A stretch of 64,000 bases of DNA, taken from contig VRVR01000018.1 of NCBI GenBank assembly GCA_009859145.1, positions 253,688 through 317,687 of the forward strand, written 5' to 3'. Of this stretch, positions 1-9,369 are shown one piece after another; the first letter of the stretch is position 1, and each line of letters opens with the position of its first letter. Source of the stretch: Andalucia godoyi (Eukaryota > Discoba > Jakobea > Jakobida > Andaluciidae). The notes beneath the pieces are model-generated. The model was not told where the DNA came from, did no database searches, and worked only from the letters and a program-made list of their open reading frames with translations. A program made the position numbers and the translations under genes.

Positions 1-2
1 TC

Positions 3-2171
3 GTCAGCGCAGGCCAGTCGTCTTCGGATGGCTTGGATGATGAACGAGTAACACTTGACAATATTCATGGAAAATACGGGGAGCTGTTTATGGAACTTGC
101 TGAACGAAAGGCGTACGCCGACGACCAAGCAGATTTGGACGACTTTCCAAAGGAAGTTCCAATTCCGTTCATGCAGAAGTCACGAAACATGCCGGACGAG
201 CGAAGAACGCCAAGCCCCAAGCAAACACACATCCGATCCCGATCCACATCACCTATATCTCCGTTATCGAATTCAGTGATCATGCCTTTTGATCGTGATG
301 GTGATCCTACCACGAAGCGTATTCGCTCCAGCGCAGCTTCACGATCCCCAGAAGTTCGAGGAATGACATCAACGCCAAAAGGTAGCTCGACAAGTGGAAG
401 AATGCTGGTTCATTCCGATCCGCATCAAGAAGTGCCCTCTTTACGCCTTTCAGTCGAAAAAGATGGGTCCCCAAAACCTTCCAGACTTCTTGCTCCACCA
501 ACTTTTCCAGCCCAAAAACAATTAGCACCCATTCGATCACGTTCAGTCTCGCCAGATCCACGAGCAGAGATCAGCAAAGACAGAGAGAGAGGTCAACTGA
601 TTGGAGACAAAGAGCAAGATGAAGGCGATTGTGATCATTTTGGCGGTTCTGACGAAGATTCGGCGACGACTAGTACTCCTCCTGCTGGAATTGGCGGGGG
701 TTTAAATGCGTCAATCCAGCGACCCCCGTTTCCCCCGAGTGCCGATAACTTCTCTGTCCTGGAGTACGATGATTCCGCATCTGCGGATAGCGAAACCGAT
801 GACGAAGAGGAATTTAAAAGCAATCTTTCAAGGCGGCATCTGAAAGGTCCAGCCACTGGCATCTTATCGGGAACAGCATCTCTTCAGGCCTTCACGGCTC
901 TGGTTCGCAGTATCAATGCGGCAATTTCAACGCTTACGAACAGCGCCAACGACGACATCATTCGCGAATGGTTTGCGCAATCCAGCCACTTAGAGAACAC
1001 CGGAGATGCTTTGCAGACAATCCGCCAAATCATGGATGGTTACAAACCAACTGCAGAGCGTCACAGCAGCGGTCCTCATCACTCGCAAGCTACCCGCTCG
1101 AAGCAGTTCCATCAAAAAGATGTGTTTACACAGACGATCCCGTCCAACTTTGGTAAGCAGCTGCAGAGTGAGTGTGAGGTAGCGGGTGTTCTGCAGGCTC
1201 GCATCCGTGCCCACCAAACCACGTCGATGTCGATGATCAAGCATTCCGTAGCAACCATCGAACGGGCATTCGCAAATTTTTCAATCCGCCAAAAGAAGAA
1301 AGAAATATCGGTGAAGCACAATCAAGAATTGCTGATGATTTGGGCACGACACGTTGGCGATCCTCCAGCAAAATCCAGAAAGTGGCTGCTGAGGTTCATT
1401 GCTAGCCTATGCCGCGCGAAGGTGTTATTTGATATTCAGCGCTCCCAGATCGCCATGGGCTCCATGCAGATGACTGCCGCACTAACTGCAAGAAAAGAAA
1501 GGACAGGAAGCAACAACATGACGCTTCCCGAGTTCCTGTTTGATCACATTCGCCAAACCTTTGGACAGAAACGAATTGTCGAAGAGTTCTGTGGTTCCCT
1601 GATCTCAACACTTGAATACTATAGCAAACAGAACGGAGACTTGATCGTCGCACTTTTCACAATCCTTTTGCAGGAACAGTGGAACATGGCCATCTGCGAT
1701 GTGTTCCTTGCATGCCTACGAGAATTTGGTATTCTAACAGCCAGTTCCTCCACGTCGCTTGTGATTGACTTTACACGGCCCATTCTGTTGGATGGAGAAG
1801 TCTGTCTAGAGATCTGCAAAACAATATTCAAGGATTGGAAGGTGCTCAGTCCCGTTGAGGAACTCATGCAAGATGTATCCACGGATTGCCAGCAGCTCGA
1901 GCGGATCATGCGCAAATCGCAGGCAGGGCGTCAGGACGTTGTGAATGCCTACGAGATCCTTCTCAACACACCCGTTCCAGTTTCCTCCAAACAACGACCG
2001 ACATCGTCCAACAATCGTGCCGATGCACCAAGTAGAACACCGTGGTTCAAAAAAGATCTAAATCGCAAGCTGCAGGAGTTCAGGACACCACATTCTGTGT
2101 TTTTCTGTGCGGTCTGCCGCTGTGTTCTCGGAAAACTAACAGGAAAGATACCGACACTGCAGAGCGCCTAA
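3..2171 (+). CDS. Unrecognised protein, 5'-truncated by window edge
   Basis: The reading frame is open from the first bases of the window to a stop at 2169-2171, and no ATG fits a start near the left edge, so the gene begins upstream. The visible part is about 722 residues. The first 280 residues are polar, Ser/Pro/Arg-rich and acidic (several RSRS-type and DDEEE stretches) and look disordered. The second half is mostly helical, with a segment beginning LPEFLFDHIRQTFG around residue 505 that loosely resembles helical repeats of large cytoskeletal or flagellar proteins. I do not assign a family on that. The gene converges on the SUMO-like gene with only 57 bases between stops. A basic open frame overlaps the 3' end in another phase (2042-2269), so the exact C-terminus is slightly uncertain. 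Confidence 0.8.
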   Translation, partial: VSAGQSSSDGLDDERVTLDNIHGKYGELFMELAERKAYADDQADLDDFPKEVPIPFMQKSRNMPDERRTPSPKQTHIRSRSTSPISPLSNSVIMPFDRDGDPTTKRIRSSAASRSPEVRGMTSTPKGSSTSGRMLVHSDPHQEVPSLRLSVEKDGSPKPSRLLAPPTFPAQKQLAPIRSRSVSPDPRAEISKDRERGQLIGDKEQDEGDCDHFGGSDEDSATTSTPPAGIGGGLNASIQRPPFPPSADNFSVLEYDDSASADSETDDEEEFKSNLSRRHLKGPATGILSGTASLQAFTALVRSINAAISTLTNSANDDIIREWFAQSSHLENTGDALQTIRQIMDGYKPTAERHSSGPHHSQATRSKQFHQKDVFTQTIPSNFGKQLQSECEVAGVLQARIRAHQTTSMSMIKHSVATIERAFANFSIRQKKKEISVKHNQELLMIWARHVGDPPAKSRKWLLRFIASLCRAKVLFDIQRSQIAMGSMQMTAALTARKERTGSNNMTLPEFLFDHIRQTFGQKRIVEEFCGSLISTLEYYSKQNGDLIVALFTILLQEQWNMAICDVFLACLREFGILTASSSTSLVIDFTRPILLDGEVCLEICKTIFKDWKVLSPVEELMQDVSTDCQQLERIMRKSQAGRQDVVNAYEILLNTPVPVSSKQRPTSSNNRADAPSRTPWFKKDLNRKLQEFRTPHSVFFCAVCRCVLGKLTGKIPTLQSA

Positions 2172-2228
2172 AAAAGCGTCAAAAGAGAAACCGCATAAGA
2201 TTAAAACGGAAATTCGTTAAGAACAGCA

Positions 2229-3636
2229 TCAAAGCAAGTACAAATTCAGTACCATGTTCTGATCGTTGAGCCCACCCTTACCACCACTGCGACGAGCAAA
2301 GTCTGTGAGAGACATTTCCGGAAAAGGAGACGGGAAATGAAGACCATTCTCCCCCACGCTCATCGCTGCAACATCTCCGACACTAACCTGTGTCTTCTTG
2401 CACAGCTTGCTAAGGAGTTTCACGACCGATTCGGTCATGCGCACCTGGACGGGAAATGACTGCGACTCCTCATTGTGATGCATGACGACGGTGATGATGG
2501 AAACGCTCGCGTCGCCAGCCGTCCTCTTTTGCGAGGAATCAGGCACAGATGCTGACGATGCAGCAGCAGACACAGTACGCATCGGAGACATCGGTATCTT
2601 CGGCGTGCCAGGAACATCGTCAGAATGGGCTCGTTCCACCAAAGTTCGTTCAATAATCTTGAAAACTTCAGTACGGTCTGACTCAGCCAAAATGGGAACC
2701 CGTCCAAACGACGAGTTCCTCTCTTCCTGGGGGGTAGCCAGATCCTTCGGGGATTCTGTCTTCACCAAATTGAGAGAAAATTTCTGAAAGGCGGCTCTAC
2801 TCTTCTCTCGCAGCTCTTCCGTAGCAGCAGGAAGCACAAAACAATCCAAAAGGTCATCATCTTCCATGCCAAGGTCCTCCGCAGTGTCCTCATCGCGAAC
2901 TTGGTCCGCGTCAAATCGCAACACAATGCGATGAAATTCATCATCATGCAACTTCATTCTCCGAGACGCTGCCAAGCGAAGCTTTGCAAACGGATGATCT
3001 GCTCGGATTTTGAAAGACAGAACGTCCTTTTCTGAGAGTTTGCATCGGACGGAAATAAAGTCGTCAGATCTCGCATTTTCCAGCTGCACCTGGCTTGTAC
3101 CTCCACCCGTGGATGGCTGCTTGTTCGCCATGCACAAGGACTCTGGAGCAGGGGGCTCACAAGGATGGATCCCAAATCCAGGGACGCTGACGTTCCAAAC
3201 CCCTGCTTGAGCAAGGAACTTGAATGATGTTTTCATGATGGTGTTCAACTCCTCATTGCTGTCTTCAACGGAGTCGTTCAATGCGCTCGACGACGCCTCA
3301 GCTTGTACAGCGGAGCTCATGATAAGCCCTTGTGTTTTCGAAATCGTTCGTCTGTAATCATCAATCTGCTGACTGATAGCCGTGGCTCCCAGTCGAATCG
3401 CCGCACGAGACCTCATAGCCGCATCGAATTCATCCTGCATAGATTTTTCAAAGGACATTGTCTCTCGAATAACAACCAGTTCATTGTCCTCTTTCCGTCT
3501 TTTCAAGGACACCTCTGAACCTTCCGATCCATTCCCCCTACGACCCCGCTTCCTGCCATAAGACGGGCCGTCGCTATCACCGTAATCGCCACCACCGCCA
3601 CCATGATCACCACCACGATCATCATCATCATCATCA

Positions 3637-3678
<42 letters not shown>

Positions 3679-4010
3679 GCAGCATCATTGATACCAGTCT
3701 TACCACCAGCACCAGTTCGAAACCTTCTCTGCGACTTCCTCAGCAGTTGACTGGTCTTTTGGTCATATTCCTTTTTCGTTATTTTCCCCCTTTTCAGCTT
3801 CATGCGCAACAGCTTCATAGAGTCTGCAGTAAACGGAGAGAGTTCTCCTCCATTCTCCCCTTCAGTCCCGCTCTCCGCCGCAATCTCGGCCCGTTTCTTG
3901 GCTTCCTCTTGCGCTGCTTTTGAAAAAACGGTAGACTTCTTGTGTCCAAAGCTGAAGAAATCATCATCGCTGCTGCTGCCATCATCTCCCTCAGCACCCG
4001 AAATCCCCAT
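2229..4010 (-). CDS. RAD60/NIP45/Esc2-type protein with SUMO-like domains
   Basis: This 593-residue protein has a charged N-terminal half and two ubiquitin-like regions. The first lies at about residues 320-395 (starts CKLSEKDVLSFKIRADHPF and contains LRFDADQVRDEDTAEDLGMEDDDLLDCF in two parts), the typical Rad60-SLD pattern with hydrophobic strands, an IR..DTPEDL-like turn and an acidic end. The second, weaker one occupies the C-terminal 95 residues. RAD60/NIP45 family proteins act with SUMO and SMC5/6 in the nucleus in genome stability. A run of about 20 aspartates near residues 111-130 is encoded by a GTC/ATC triplet tract (3620-3677). ATG at 4008-4010 is the first in frame. The family call is fairly secure; which member is not. 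Confidence 0.75.
3620..3677. repeat. Triplet repeat encoding poly-Asp
   Basis: Tandem ATC then GTC triplets (minus strand GAT/GAC) inside the RAD60-like gene, read as about 20 Asp. Confidence 0.95.
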
Positions 4011-4353
4011 GTCTGCGTCCTCGTACTGGTTATTGGTACTTGCAACCTCTCGAGGTCAATCAAAGTGCGACAATAGTTATCATTCTTTCAAGGATATTTA
4101 TATATTTTTTGTTCATGAAAAAACCTTCAATCGCAAGCCGTTGAATAATAACACGTCATTGTCATGCATACAGAAGGAAAGTATCCATAAACAGACACGG
4201 TCAATGCTGGCCGACACTAGCACGTTTTGCTTCACAGGCATTCGTGCTTACGCATGCTCGGCCAAAATTCAGCCGGTGACATAGGCTCCGCATTTTCGAC
4301 ACTCTTTAACGCAGCATCCGTAGCCATCTATTCTATCATTCGTTGGTTTCACT

Positions 4354-4616
4354 TTTTGCAACGTTTGTGCCATACGGCGACCGAGTATCGCGAGCGCCAT
4401 GTTGCCATCGTGACGGAGGAGCACACGTCCAAAACGTGCGGGTGCTGCGGTGAGATCCATGCACGTCTCGGCGGAAGCAGCAAAGTGTTTGCATGTCCCG
4501 CGTGCAGCTCAGAGATTGATCGAGATTGGGAACGGAGCGCGGAACATTTATCTGAAGAACGCCGTGGGGCGTGTTGGGGGGCCTATCCCCTTCCCGGCAA
4601 CGGGATGCAAGACTGA
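4354..4616 (+). pseudogene. Fanzor C-terminal fragment (zinc ribbon + RuvC-III)
   Basis: The translation shows the hallmark TnpB/Fanzor C-terminal order: VTEEHTSKTCGCCG, then LGGSSKVFACPAC, then IDRD, giving two CxxC pairs of the zinc ribbon nested in the RuvC nuclease and the final catalytic Asp region. After IDRD at about 4527 the frame breaks: the expected continuation NGARNIYLKNAVG is read one base later, so a single extra T around 4526 destroys the motif. Upstream, the sequence RLCHTATEYRERHVAIV fits the helix and strand before the ribbon. The N-terminal two thirds of the protein are absent. This is the C-terminus of a dead RNA-guided nuclease gene, not a functional one. Confidence 0.85.
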
Positions 4617-4665
4617 ATATGCATGTCTATTCGTAGATATGCATGTTCAGTGCATAATGTAGGCG
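4578..4665 (+). ncRNA. Candidate Fanzor guide-RNA (fRNA/omega RNA) scaffold, copy A1
   Basis: Three hairpins follow one another at the element's 3' end. Stem 1: GGGG 4578-4581 with CCCC 4587-4590. Stem 2: TCCCG 4592-4596 with CGGGA 4601-4605, capped by GCAA (GNRA-type loop). Stem 3: ACTGAATATGCATGTCTA 4612-4629 with TAGATATGCATGTTCAGT 4634-4651, capped by TTCG, 18 consecutive pairs including two G-U. The element ends 14 bases later with GTAGGCG. Known fRNAs overlap the 3' end of the nuclease ORF and the transposon right end, which is exactly this placement. Transcription is not shown. Confidence 0.55.
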
Positions 4666-4822
4666 CAGTCAGTCACATGCGAATTCCTTTGCGGATCATC
4701 GACCGTAGTGCACAAGAGCTGTGCCAAAAAGCGCAAAGCATATCAACAACAAAACAACCGATCATGCGCGCACAAAAATTCCCTATGACTGCTTGATTAC
4801 TGCGAGAACGCACTACGCAGTG

Positions 4823-6142
4823 ATGCAGCGTTATGACATAATTCCTGAGAGCCCCAGTTATTACCCGTCTCCGAGTTTATTAGCGGGGTCCGAGTCGGAG
4901 AGTAGACGGAATGGAGATGACTGGAGAGCGGGCAACCATCACCACCTCCACAACAGCAGCAACAACAGCAACATCAGTAGTAGTAGTAGTGGTGGCGTTG
5001 GTGGTGGTGGGGGTGCGGTGGCAGGTGACGATGAGGGGTCCCCCATGCGCAAAGTGTCCCGAGTGGCAGAGGCTGCAGCACAGCACTATGACGAGATCGC
5101 GAGGCTTCAGTTTGATCGAATGGACTCGGATATTCTCAATTTACGAAAGTTTAACAACTGGGTGAAGGCGATGTTGTTGTCGTGGCACACTGCGAGAGGA
5201 CGCCCGCTCTTGGATATCTGCTGCGGAAAGATGGGGGACCTTCCCAAGCACATTACGAACGAAATCGGGTTCTTGGTTGCTGCTGACATTTCTGGGGAAT
5301 CGGTCAAGGAAGGGATTCGACGGTTCCAAGACTCGAAAAACGCTCTCTTTGACGCAGCCTTTCTCGTGTGCAACTGCTTCCAAGATGATGTACCAAGCTT
5401 GTTGTTTTCAAAACTGGCACCGTTGAAAAACAGCTTGTGGTTTGCCACTGTGTCGTGCCAGTTTTCGCTGCATTACTCTTTTGTGAATGAAGCGACGGTT
5501 CGTGGATTTGTGCGGAACGTCTGCGAACGAATGGCAAACGGAGCACGGTTTGTCGCCACGGTTGCCGATATGAGGAAATTGTTGAAGAAGCTCGCTGAAG
5601 TTCCAAGCGACAGCCTGCGGTTCGGAAATGCGTTCTTCAACGTGGAAGTGTATGACGCAAATCTCAAAGCAAAGAGCGCAGACGACGCGGCGATCGACAA
5701 GCTTATTCGCGAACAAGTATTGACAAATCCGTTCGGTCGTGCATATGAGTTTACGCTGCGTGGCTCTGTAGAGGCCTTAACAGAGTTTTTGGTGCCCATT
5801 CCTGTTCTGCGATCGCTTTTTCAGGAACATGGTGTGCGATTGGTAGAAACGCTCAATTTCGGTGAGTTTTGGAAGAAATATCGCTCGGATCCAGAAGGAT
5901 CCGAAGCTTTCGAGAGAATGGTTCTTGGGCCATCGACAATCAGCGAAGAAGGAGTCCCGCCTTCCCTGTCCACTGAGGAATGGGAGATCGCCCATCTGTA
6001 CAGAACGCTGGTTTTCCAGAAAGACAGGAGAGACCCAACTCCAGGGTACGGCAGTCCCATCGAAATCAAGAGTGTGTCCGCGACTGCCGGCGGGAGGGGA
6101 CATCCCCAGTTTGTTTACATCACGAAAGAGGAGTCCATGTAA
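4823..6142 (+). CDS. mRNA cap guanine-N7 methyltransferase
   Basis: A 439-residue protein from the first in-frame ATG at 4823; the open frame reaches back to a GTG at 4721, but that segment adjoins element A1 and is probably 5' UTR. It transfers methyl from S-adenosylmethionine to N7 of the GpppN cap in the nucleus. Visible motifs are the SAM-binding LLDICCGKMGDLPKH near residue 130, ADISGESVKEGIRRF near 155, SCQFSLHYSF near 211 (the family's cap and SAM pocket signature), and the C-terminal EWEIAHLYRTLVFQK. The first 80 residues are low complexity (His/Asn/Ser/Gly from simple triplets). It converges on the carrier gene with 17 bases between stops. Confidence 0.93.
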   Translation: MQRYDIIPESPSYYPSPSLLAGSESESRRNGDDWRAGNHHHLHNSSNNSNISSSSSGGVGGGGGAVAGDDEGSPMRKVSRVAEAAAQHYDEIARLQFDRMDSDILNLRKFNNWVKAMLLSWHTARGRPLLDICCGKMGDLPKHITNEIGFLVAADISGESVKEGIRRFQDSKNALFDAAFLVCNCFQDDVPSLLFSKLAPLKNSLWFATVSCQFSLHYSFVNEATVRGFVRNVCERMANGARFVATVADMRKLLKKLAEVPSDSLRFGNAFFNVEVYDANLKAKSADDAAIDKLIREQVLTNPFGRAYEFTLRGSVEALTEFLVPIPVLRSLFQEHGVRLVETLNFGEFWKKYRSDPEGSEAFERMVLGPSTISEEGVPPSLSTEEWEIAHLYRTLVFQKDRRDPTPGYGSPIEIKSVSATAGGRGHPQFVYITKEESM

Positions 6143-6159
6143 AGCTGTGCAAAGTATAA

Positions 6160-7197
6160 TTATTGGTCGGCGGGTCGCGTCTGGTCAGTTTCATGGTCGC
6201 GTCGCTGCTGCTGTTGTTGCCGTTTCCAGCGGCGAAGCTCCAGTGGAGGGATGTCCTGAGGGATACTGCTCTTCGGCTTGTTGCTGAAAGGAGAAGTGGT
6301 GTAGCCGTTATGATACACGAATCCCGATTTCACTGTCTCGAATGTACAGAACATGACGCCCGCAAACGGAACAACTTTAAGAACCCCAGCCTTGTACCCA
6401 GACCACAGGCCGCGAGCACCTCTTTGGCGAACAGTCTGGACAAATCCATCAATCATGCCTCGCAGCAACGAAGCATCAGAGAGTGTCTCAAAATTAGCTC
6501 CAGCAGACTGCACCTGGAGTCTCTTTTTGACCGTGTCAAACGGATAAGCAATCACCAATGCAAGGGCCGAAGCACTGCATCCATGCAAGAAATGCTCCAG
6601 CGCAGACCGTTGATGCCGTGGTCTCGAAATGATCTTTTCAAGAAGTTCATACGTCACAAATGTACCTCCAGAATACGGAACATGTCCCAGAACTGCCGGA
6701 ACAACACCGCGATAGAACGTGCGAAACCCTTCTTCTCGATAGATCATCTTTGCTGCGCTGCAGATCCCAGTGTACTTCCGAACGCTCTTTCGAGAATTTT
6801 GGACGGTCAGTCTCGTTTTGATGAGATCCAATGGATACGTTACGAATGTGGCCACAATTCCTCCCGCTGTCCCAGCAACAAACGCTTTCGCTGGAGAAAG
6901 CATTCCTGACAAGCCATCCGACATCTCGGTCCGGAGATAGAAAAAAGTGCTAAACTGTGCAAAGTTGTGCGGGATGGACTTCGCACAAGACGCGCCATTT
7001 CCTTTCCAGAACGCACGAATTCCTTCTGCCTCATAGATGTTGCGAAAAGAATGCATCAATCCCGCACTGGTGCTCTTGCATCCCACCTGTCGCATAACCT
7101 GCACGACTTCAAACGGTGAAGTCAGTGTCCGGGCAACGATCCCCGCCGCCGACGTTGCGCAAAACGACTGTCCAAAGGTTATCCTGTTCTCCTTCAT
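6160..7197 (-). CDS. Mitochondrial carrier family (SLC25) protein
   Basis: A 345-residue inner-membrane carrier with the three-fold repeat of about 95 residues. The signature motifs are PFEVVQVMRQV, PLDLIKTRLTV and PFDTVKKRLQV, each opening an odd-numbered transmembrane helix and followed by EG..F.+G-type sequences. The first motif is degenerate at its last position (Val-Met instead of K/R spacing). The third repeat and the middle PYSGGTFVTYE stretch resemble thiamine-pyrophosphate (SLC25A19/TPC1) or CoA carriers, but the substrate cannot be fixed from this. The C-terminus has a Gln/Arg-rich tail of about 40 residues beyond the usual end. ATG at 7195-7197. Confidence 0.9.
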   Translation of the reverse strand: MKENRITFGQSFCATSAAGIVARTLTSPFEVVQVMRQVGCKSTSAGLMHSFRNIYEAEGIRAFWKGNGASCAKSIPHNFAQFSTFFYLRTEMSDGLSGMLSPAKAFVAGTAGGIVATFVTYPLDLIKTRLTVQNSRKSVRKYTGICSAAKMIYREEGFRTFYRGVVPAVLGHVPYSGGTFVTYELLEKIISRPRHQRSALEHFLHGCSASALALVIAYPFDTVKKRLQVQSAGANFETLSDASLLRGMIDGFVQTVRQRGARGLWSGYKAGVLKVVPFAGVMFCTFETVKSGFVYHNGYTTSPFSNKPKSSIPQDIPPLELRRWKRQQQQQRRDHETDQTRPADQ

Positions 7198-7557
7198 ATA
7201 TATGTTTTTTTTTGTTTTTGTTTTGTTTTTTGGATCTCACTCTTCCCGATCCAGCTACGAACATCAGCCACACCCTTTTCAGAGATCGTCACTCGTACAG
7301 GCACATCCCCCCCGCACATCCGACACCATCGGTTCTCGCTTTCCCCAACCCTGTCCAGCCTGGCGTGTTGCGTTCTATTGTTGCTCCACTGTACTGCTCA
7401 GAGGAACTCGAGCGGAACTCAAACTTGTACGTGACATAAAAGACGCGTTTTCCCTGTGGAATAATGGCACACCGCCCCAACGCACGAAAGAGATCCAATT
7501 GTTATCTTGCACGCTGTACGTACAGAAGAGAGAAATAAAAAGAAGAGAAGGGAAGAT
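7198..7557. other. Divergent intergenic/promoter region
   Basis: 360 bases between the carrier and the poly-Ser gene starts. It holds a T-rich tract next to the carrier start and a purine-rich leader before 7558. I see no RNA gene. Confidence 0.5.
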
Positions 7558-8031
7558 ATGGTGCATTCGCGGCTCGCGCAACTCGCAGTGCTCAAGAAGC
7601 TGAGAACGAAGCTTTCTGACTGGCACATTCTTCAGGGGCATTTGCCGGATCCGCCGCTGAGCGAAATTCCTGAGCGATGGCGAGTTCACGCATTTACTCT
7701 TTCGCGCAGCGATCGCATGCGTCTTCTTCGAGAGTCTTGGAAAGACTACGTGCTGTCCTGGAAGTCTGTTCGAGGTGGGCCGGCCGCGGGCGTGTCTCTG
7801 ATTGAATCGCAAACGCAGAAGACTAGAGATGCGTGGAACGAAGTCATCAGTGCGGCAAATTCTTCAAACAAGGATGGCACGGTGGAGCAATCCAGGGTGT
7901 TCTTGCAGGACCGTATCAAGGCTTGGGTTGCCGATCGCATGCAAGTCTACCAGCTGTGTCTCGTTGCCTTTGTCCAAGGTTATAAAGAGGGTATTTCAGG
8001 TCCAACCCAAACGACAGCCAACAGCACAACC

Positions 8032-8093
<62 letters not shown>

Positions 8094-8136
8094 TACTGGT
8101 ACTAGTAGCGATGGTAGTGGGAGAAATAGCAATTGA
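7558..8136 (+). CDS. Uncharacterised protein with C-terminal poly-Ser tract
   Basis: A 192-residue protein from the ATG at 7558; the frame is open further upstream only to non-ATG codons. Residues 1-140 are basic, amphipathic and helical, with conserved-looking aromatic positions (SDWHILQGHLPDP, WKDYVLSWKSVRGG). The C-terminus is a run of about 19 serines encoded by an AGT triplet repeat (8032-8088) followed by Gly/Ser/Thr. There is no signal peptide or membrane segment. I do not recognise the family. It converges on PIG-V (54 bases between stops). Confidence 0.65.
8032..8088. repeat. AGT triplet repeat (poly-Ser coding)
   Basis: About 19 uninterrupted AGT units inside the coding region of the preceding gene. 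Confidence 0.97.
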
Positions 8137-8190
8137 GAGCAGACGATTCGGGAAAATGTACAATATTCTCAAGGGAGGATGAAAGATCCT

Positions 8191-9369
8191 CTATGTCCAC
8201 GGATAAAAATTTCCGAACATGAGAGCTCCGAGGACCATATAAGCACCGCAGTACAGGAACACCACAAAGCGAACTCTCGTGGAGGAATAGCAGATCTCTC
8301 CGAGAAACCAAAACAACGGCGGACATGAAGCCAAGAACCTTGTCAGAACCTGCACATGCATAACCGTCACGCCAGCACCAGCAAGAATGACCCAGTAGTA
8401 GTAGAACGGGAGAAGCACGTCGTCCCGCTTGTCCGTGTCTAAGCCCCTTTTCACACCGAAGAGATTAGCTGTAAAGAACCGAACGGGATCCTTCTTCACA
8501 TATCGGTAGATCGCAATGGCTGAAACATAGAGAATGGGAGCGGCCAGCACGAAATTCGGAATCTGCTTCAACGTGTAGTATTTGAAAAGTCCAACGCCCC
8601 AATATCTGGACTGCACGTATCCGTATAAGTTTCGAGATTCGCAGTATGGCCTTGCATCGGTAGTGGGGCAAAAGTAGTACATACCAACAGCCTGGTGGAT
8701 CACCGAGGGCAGCGCAACCAACAGCGTCTGCAGCATGGAAACCATGATCCTTACAATCGATCTCGATTGAAGCGCAGAAAGGATGAGAAATCCTGCACAA
8801 ACAGCTCCATTGGAACGGATTCCTGCGGCGATCACAAACGAGAGCGTCGCCAGCCACGACCTGTGCGAGACAAGCAACAAGTACATGCCAGTGAGCGTTG
8901 CAAGGGCAAAGGGAGACTCTGTGTAGGCAGCAGTCAGAAAAATAGAAGCCGGATTAAATATATAAAGCAGAGTCGATCGCACAGCTGCTTTGTGGGAAAG
9001 AAAGCGTGTGGACAGGAGATGGAACACCGCCACGGAGATCAGAAACGTCGAATTGGAAATAACGATTCCTGCAAACAGGGCAGTGCACCGAGTGAGCGGT
9101 CCAAATGCCTCGGCCAATGCACGCATCAGGAACGGATACAAAGGAAAAAACGCATAAAAGTTTTCAAAGTCATATGCGCCGCCGGACGTCGCAATAGCAG
9201 TGAAATAATGAGCGTCCCAGTGGCCAAACGGCTGTAATACAGCGGAGCACCGCGAAACTTCCGACGACGTGTCGTAGTCGGAGATCCACAGCGACGCCAG
9301 AATGACAAATGCAATGTAGGCGAGTCGAACGCCGGCGGCTAGACCCACTAATGATCCTACTCGAAACAT
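8191..9369 (-). CDS. GPI mannosyltransferase 2 (PIG-V / Gpi18)
   Basis: A 392-residue polytopic ER enzyme that adds the second mannose to the GPI anchor precursor from dolichol-phosphate-mannose. The luminal catalytic signature is clear: GHWDAHYFTAIATSGGAYD near residue 50 followed by YAFFPLYPFLMR, both diagnostic of PIG-V. Further hydrophobic helices follow, including IFNPASIFLTAAYTESPFAL, the conserved PIG-V loop. Length is somewhat shorter than the human protein but all conserved blocks are present. ATG at 9367-9369. The 5' flank is shared with the upstream side of the U2 RNA gene. Confidence 0.92.
   Translation of the reverse strand: MFRVGSLVGLAAGVRLAYIAFVILASLWISDYDTSSEVSRCSAVLQPFGHWDAHYFTAIATSGGAYDFENFYAFFPLYPFLMRALAEAFGPLTRCTALFAGIVISNSTFLISVAVFHLLSTRFLSHKAAVRSTLLYIFNPASIFLTAAYTESPFALATLTGMYLLLVSHRSWLATLSFVIAAGIRSNGAVCAGFLILSALQSRSIVRIMVSMLQTLLVALPSVIHQAVGMYYFCPTTDARPYCESRNLYGYVQSRYWGVGLFKYYTLKQIPNFVLAAPILYVSAIAIYRYVKKDPVRFFTANLFGVKRGLDTDKRDDVLLPFYYYWVILAGAGVTVMHVQVLTRFLASCPPLFWFLGEICYSSTRVRFVVFLYCGAYMVLGALMFGNFYPWT

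Larger units (their letters stand above)
4138..4665 (+). mobile_element. A1: internally deleted Fanzor transposon copy
   Basis: A 528-bp element between the RAD60-like gene and the cap methyltransferase gene. Its 5' block (4138-4350) is about 90% identical to the reverse complement of 35348-35564, and its 3' block (4518-4665) to that of 35062-35207. The central segment 4351-4517 is unique and encodes the C-terminal part of a Fanzor (eukaryotic TnpB homologue). The ends are CCGTTGAATAATAACACG and CATAATGTAGGCG, with no terminal inverted repeats visible. No transposase remains, so the copy is non-autonomous. The 5' block holds a short open frame shared with A2 (PLNNNTSLSCIQKES, positions about 4140-4284) of unknown meaning; the A1-A2 differences in it include several amino-acid changes. 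Confidence 0.85.

Noticed and set aside
2042-2269. Basic open frame overlapping the end of the first gene
   Set aside because: It overlaps the 3' end of the neighbouring SUMO-like gene and starts inside coding sequence; no splice signals fitting the two known introns.
3503-3923. Long Val/Met/Thr-rich frames over the poly-Asp tract
   Set aside because: Shadow translations of the triplet repeat inside the RAD60-like gene.
4721-4822. Upstream extension of the cap methyltransferase to a GTG
   Set aside because: No ATG and the segment directly adjoins transposon A1; eukaryotic initiation at 4823 is more likely.
9316-9325. An extra AATGTAGGCG inside the PIG-V gene, like the element termini
   Set aside because: It lies in conserved coding sequence with no flanking similarity to families A or B; a chance match.
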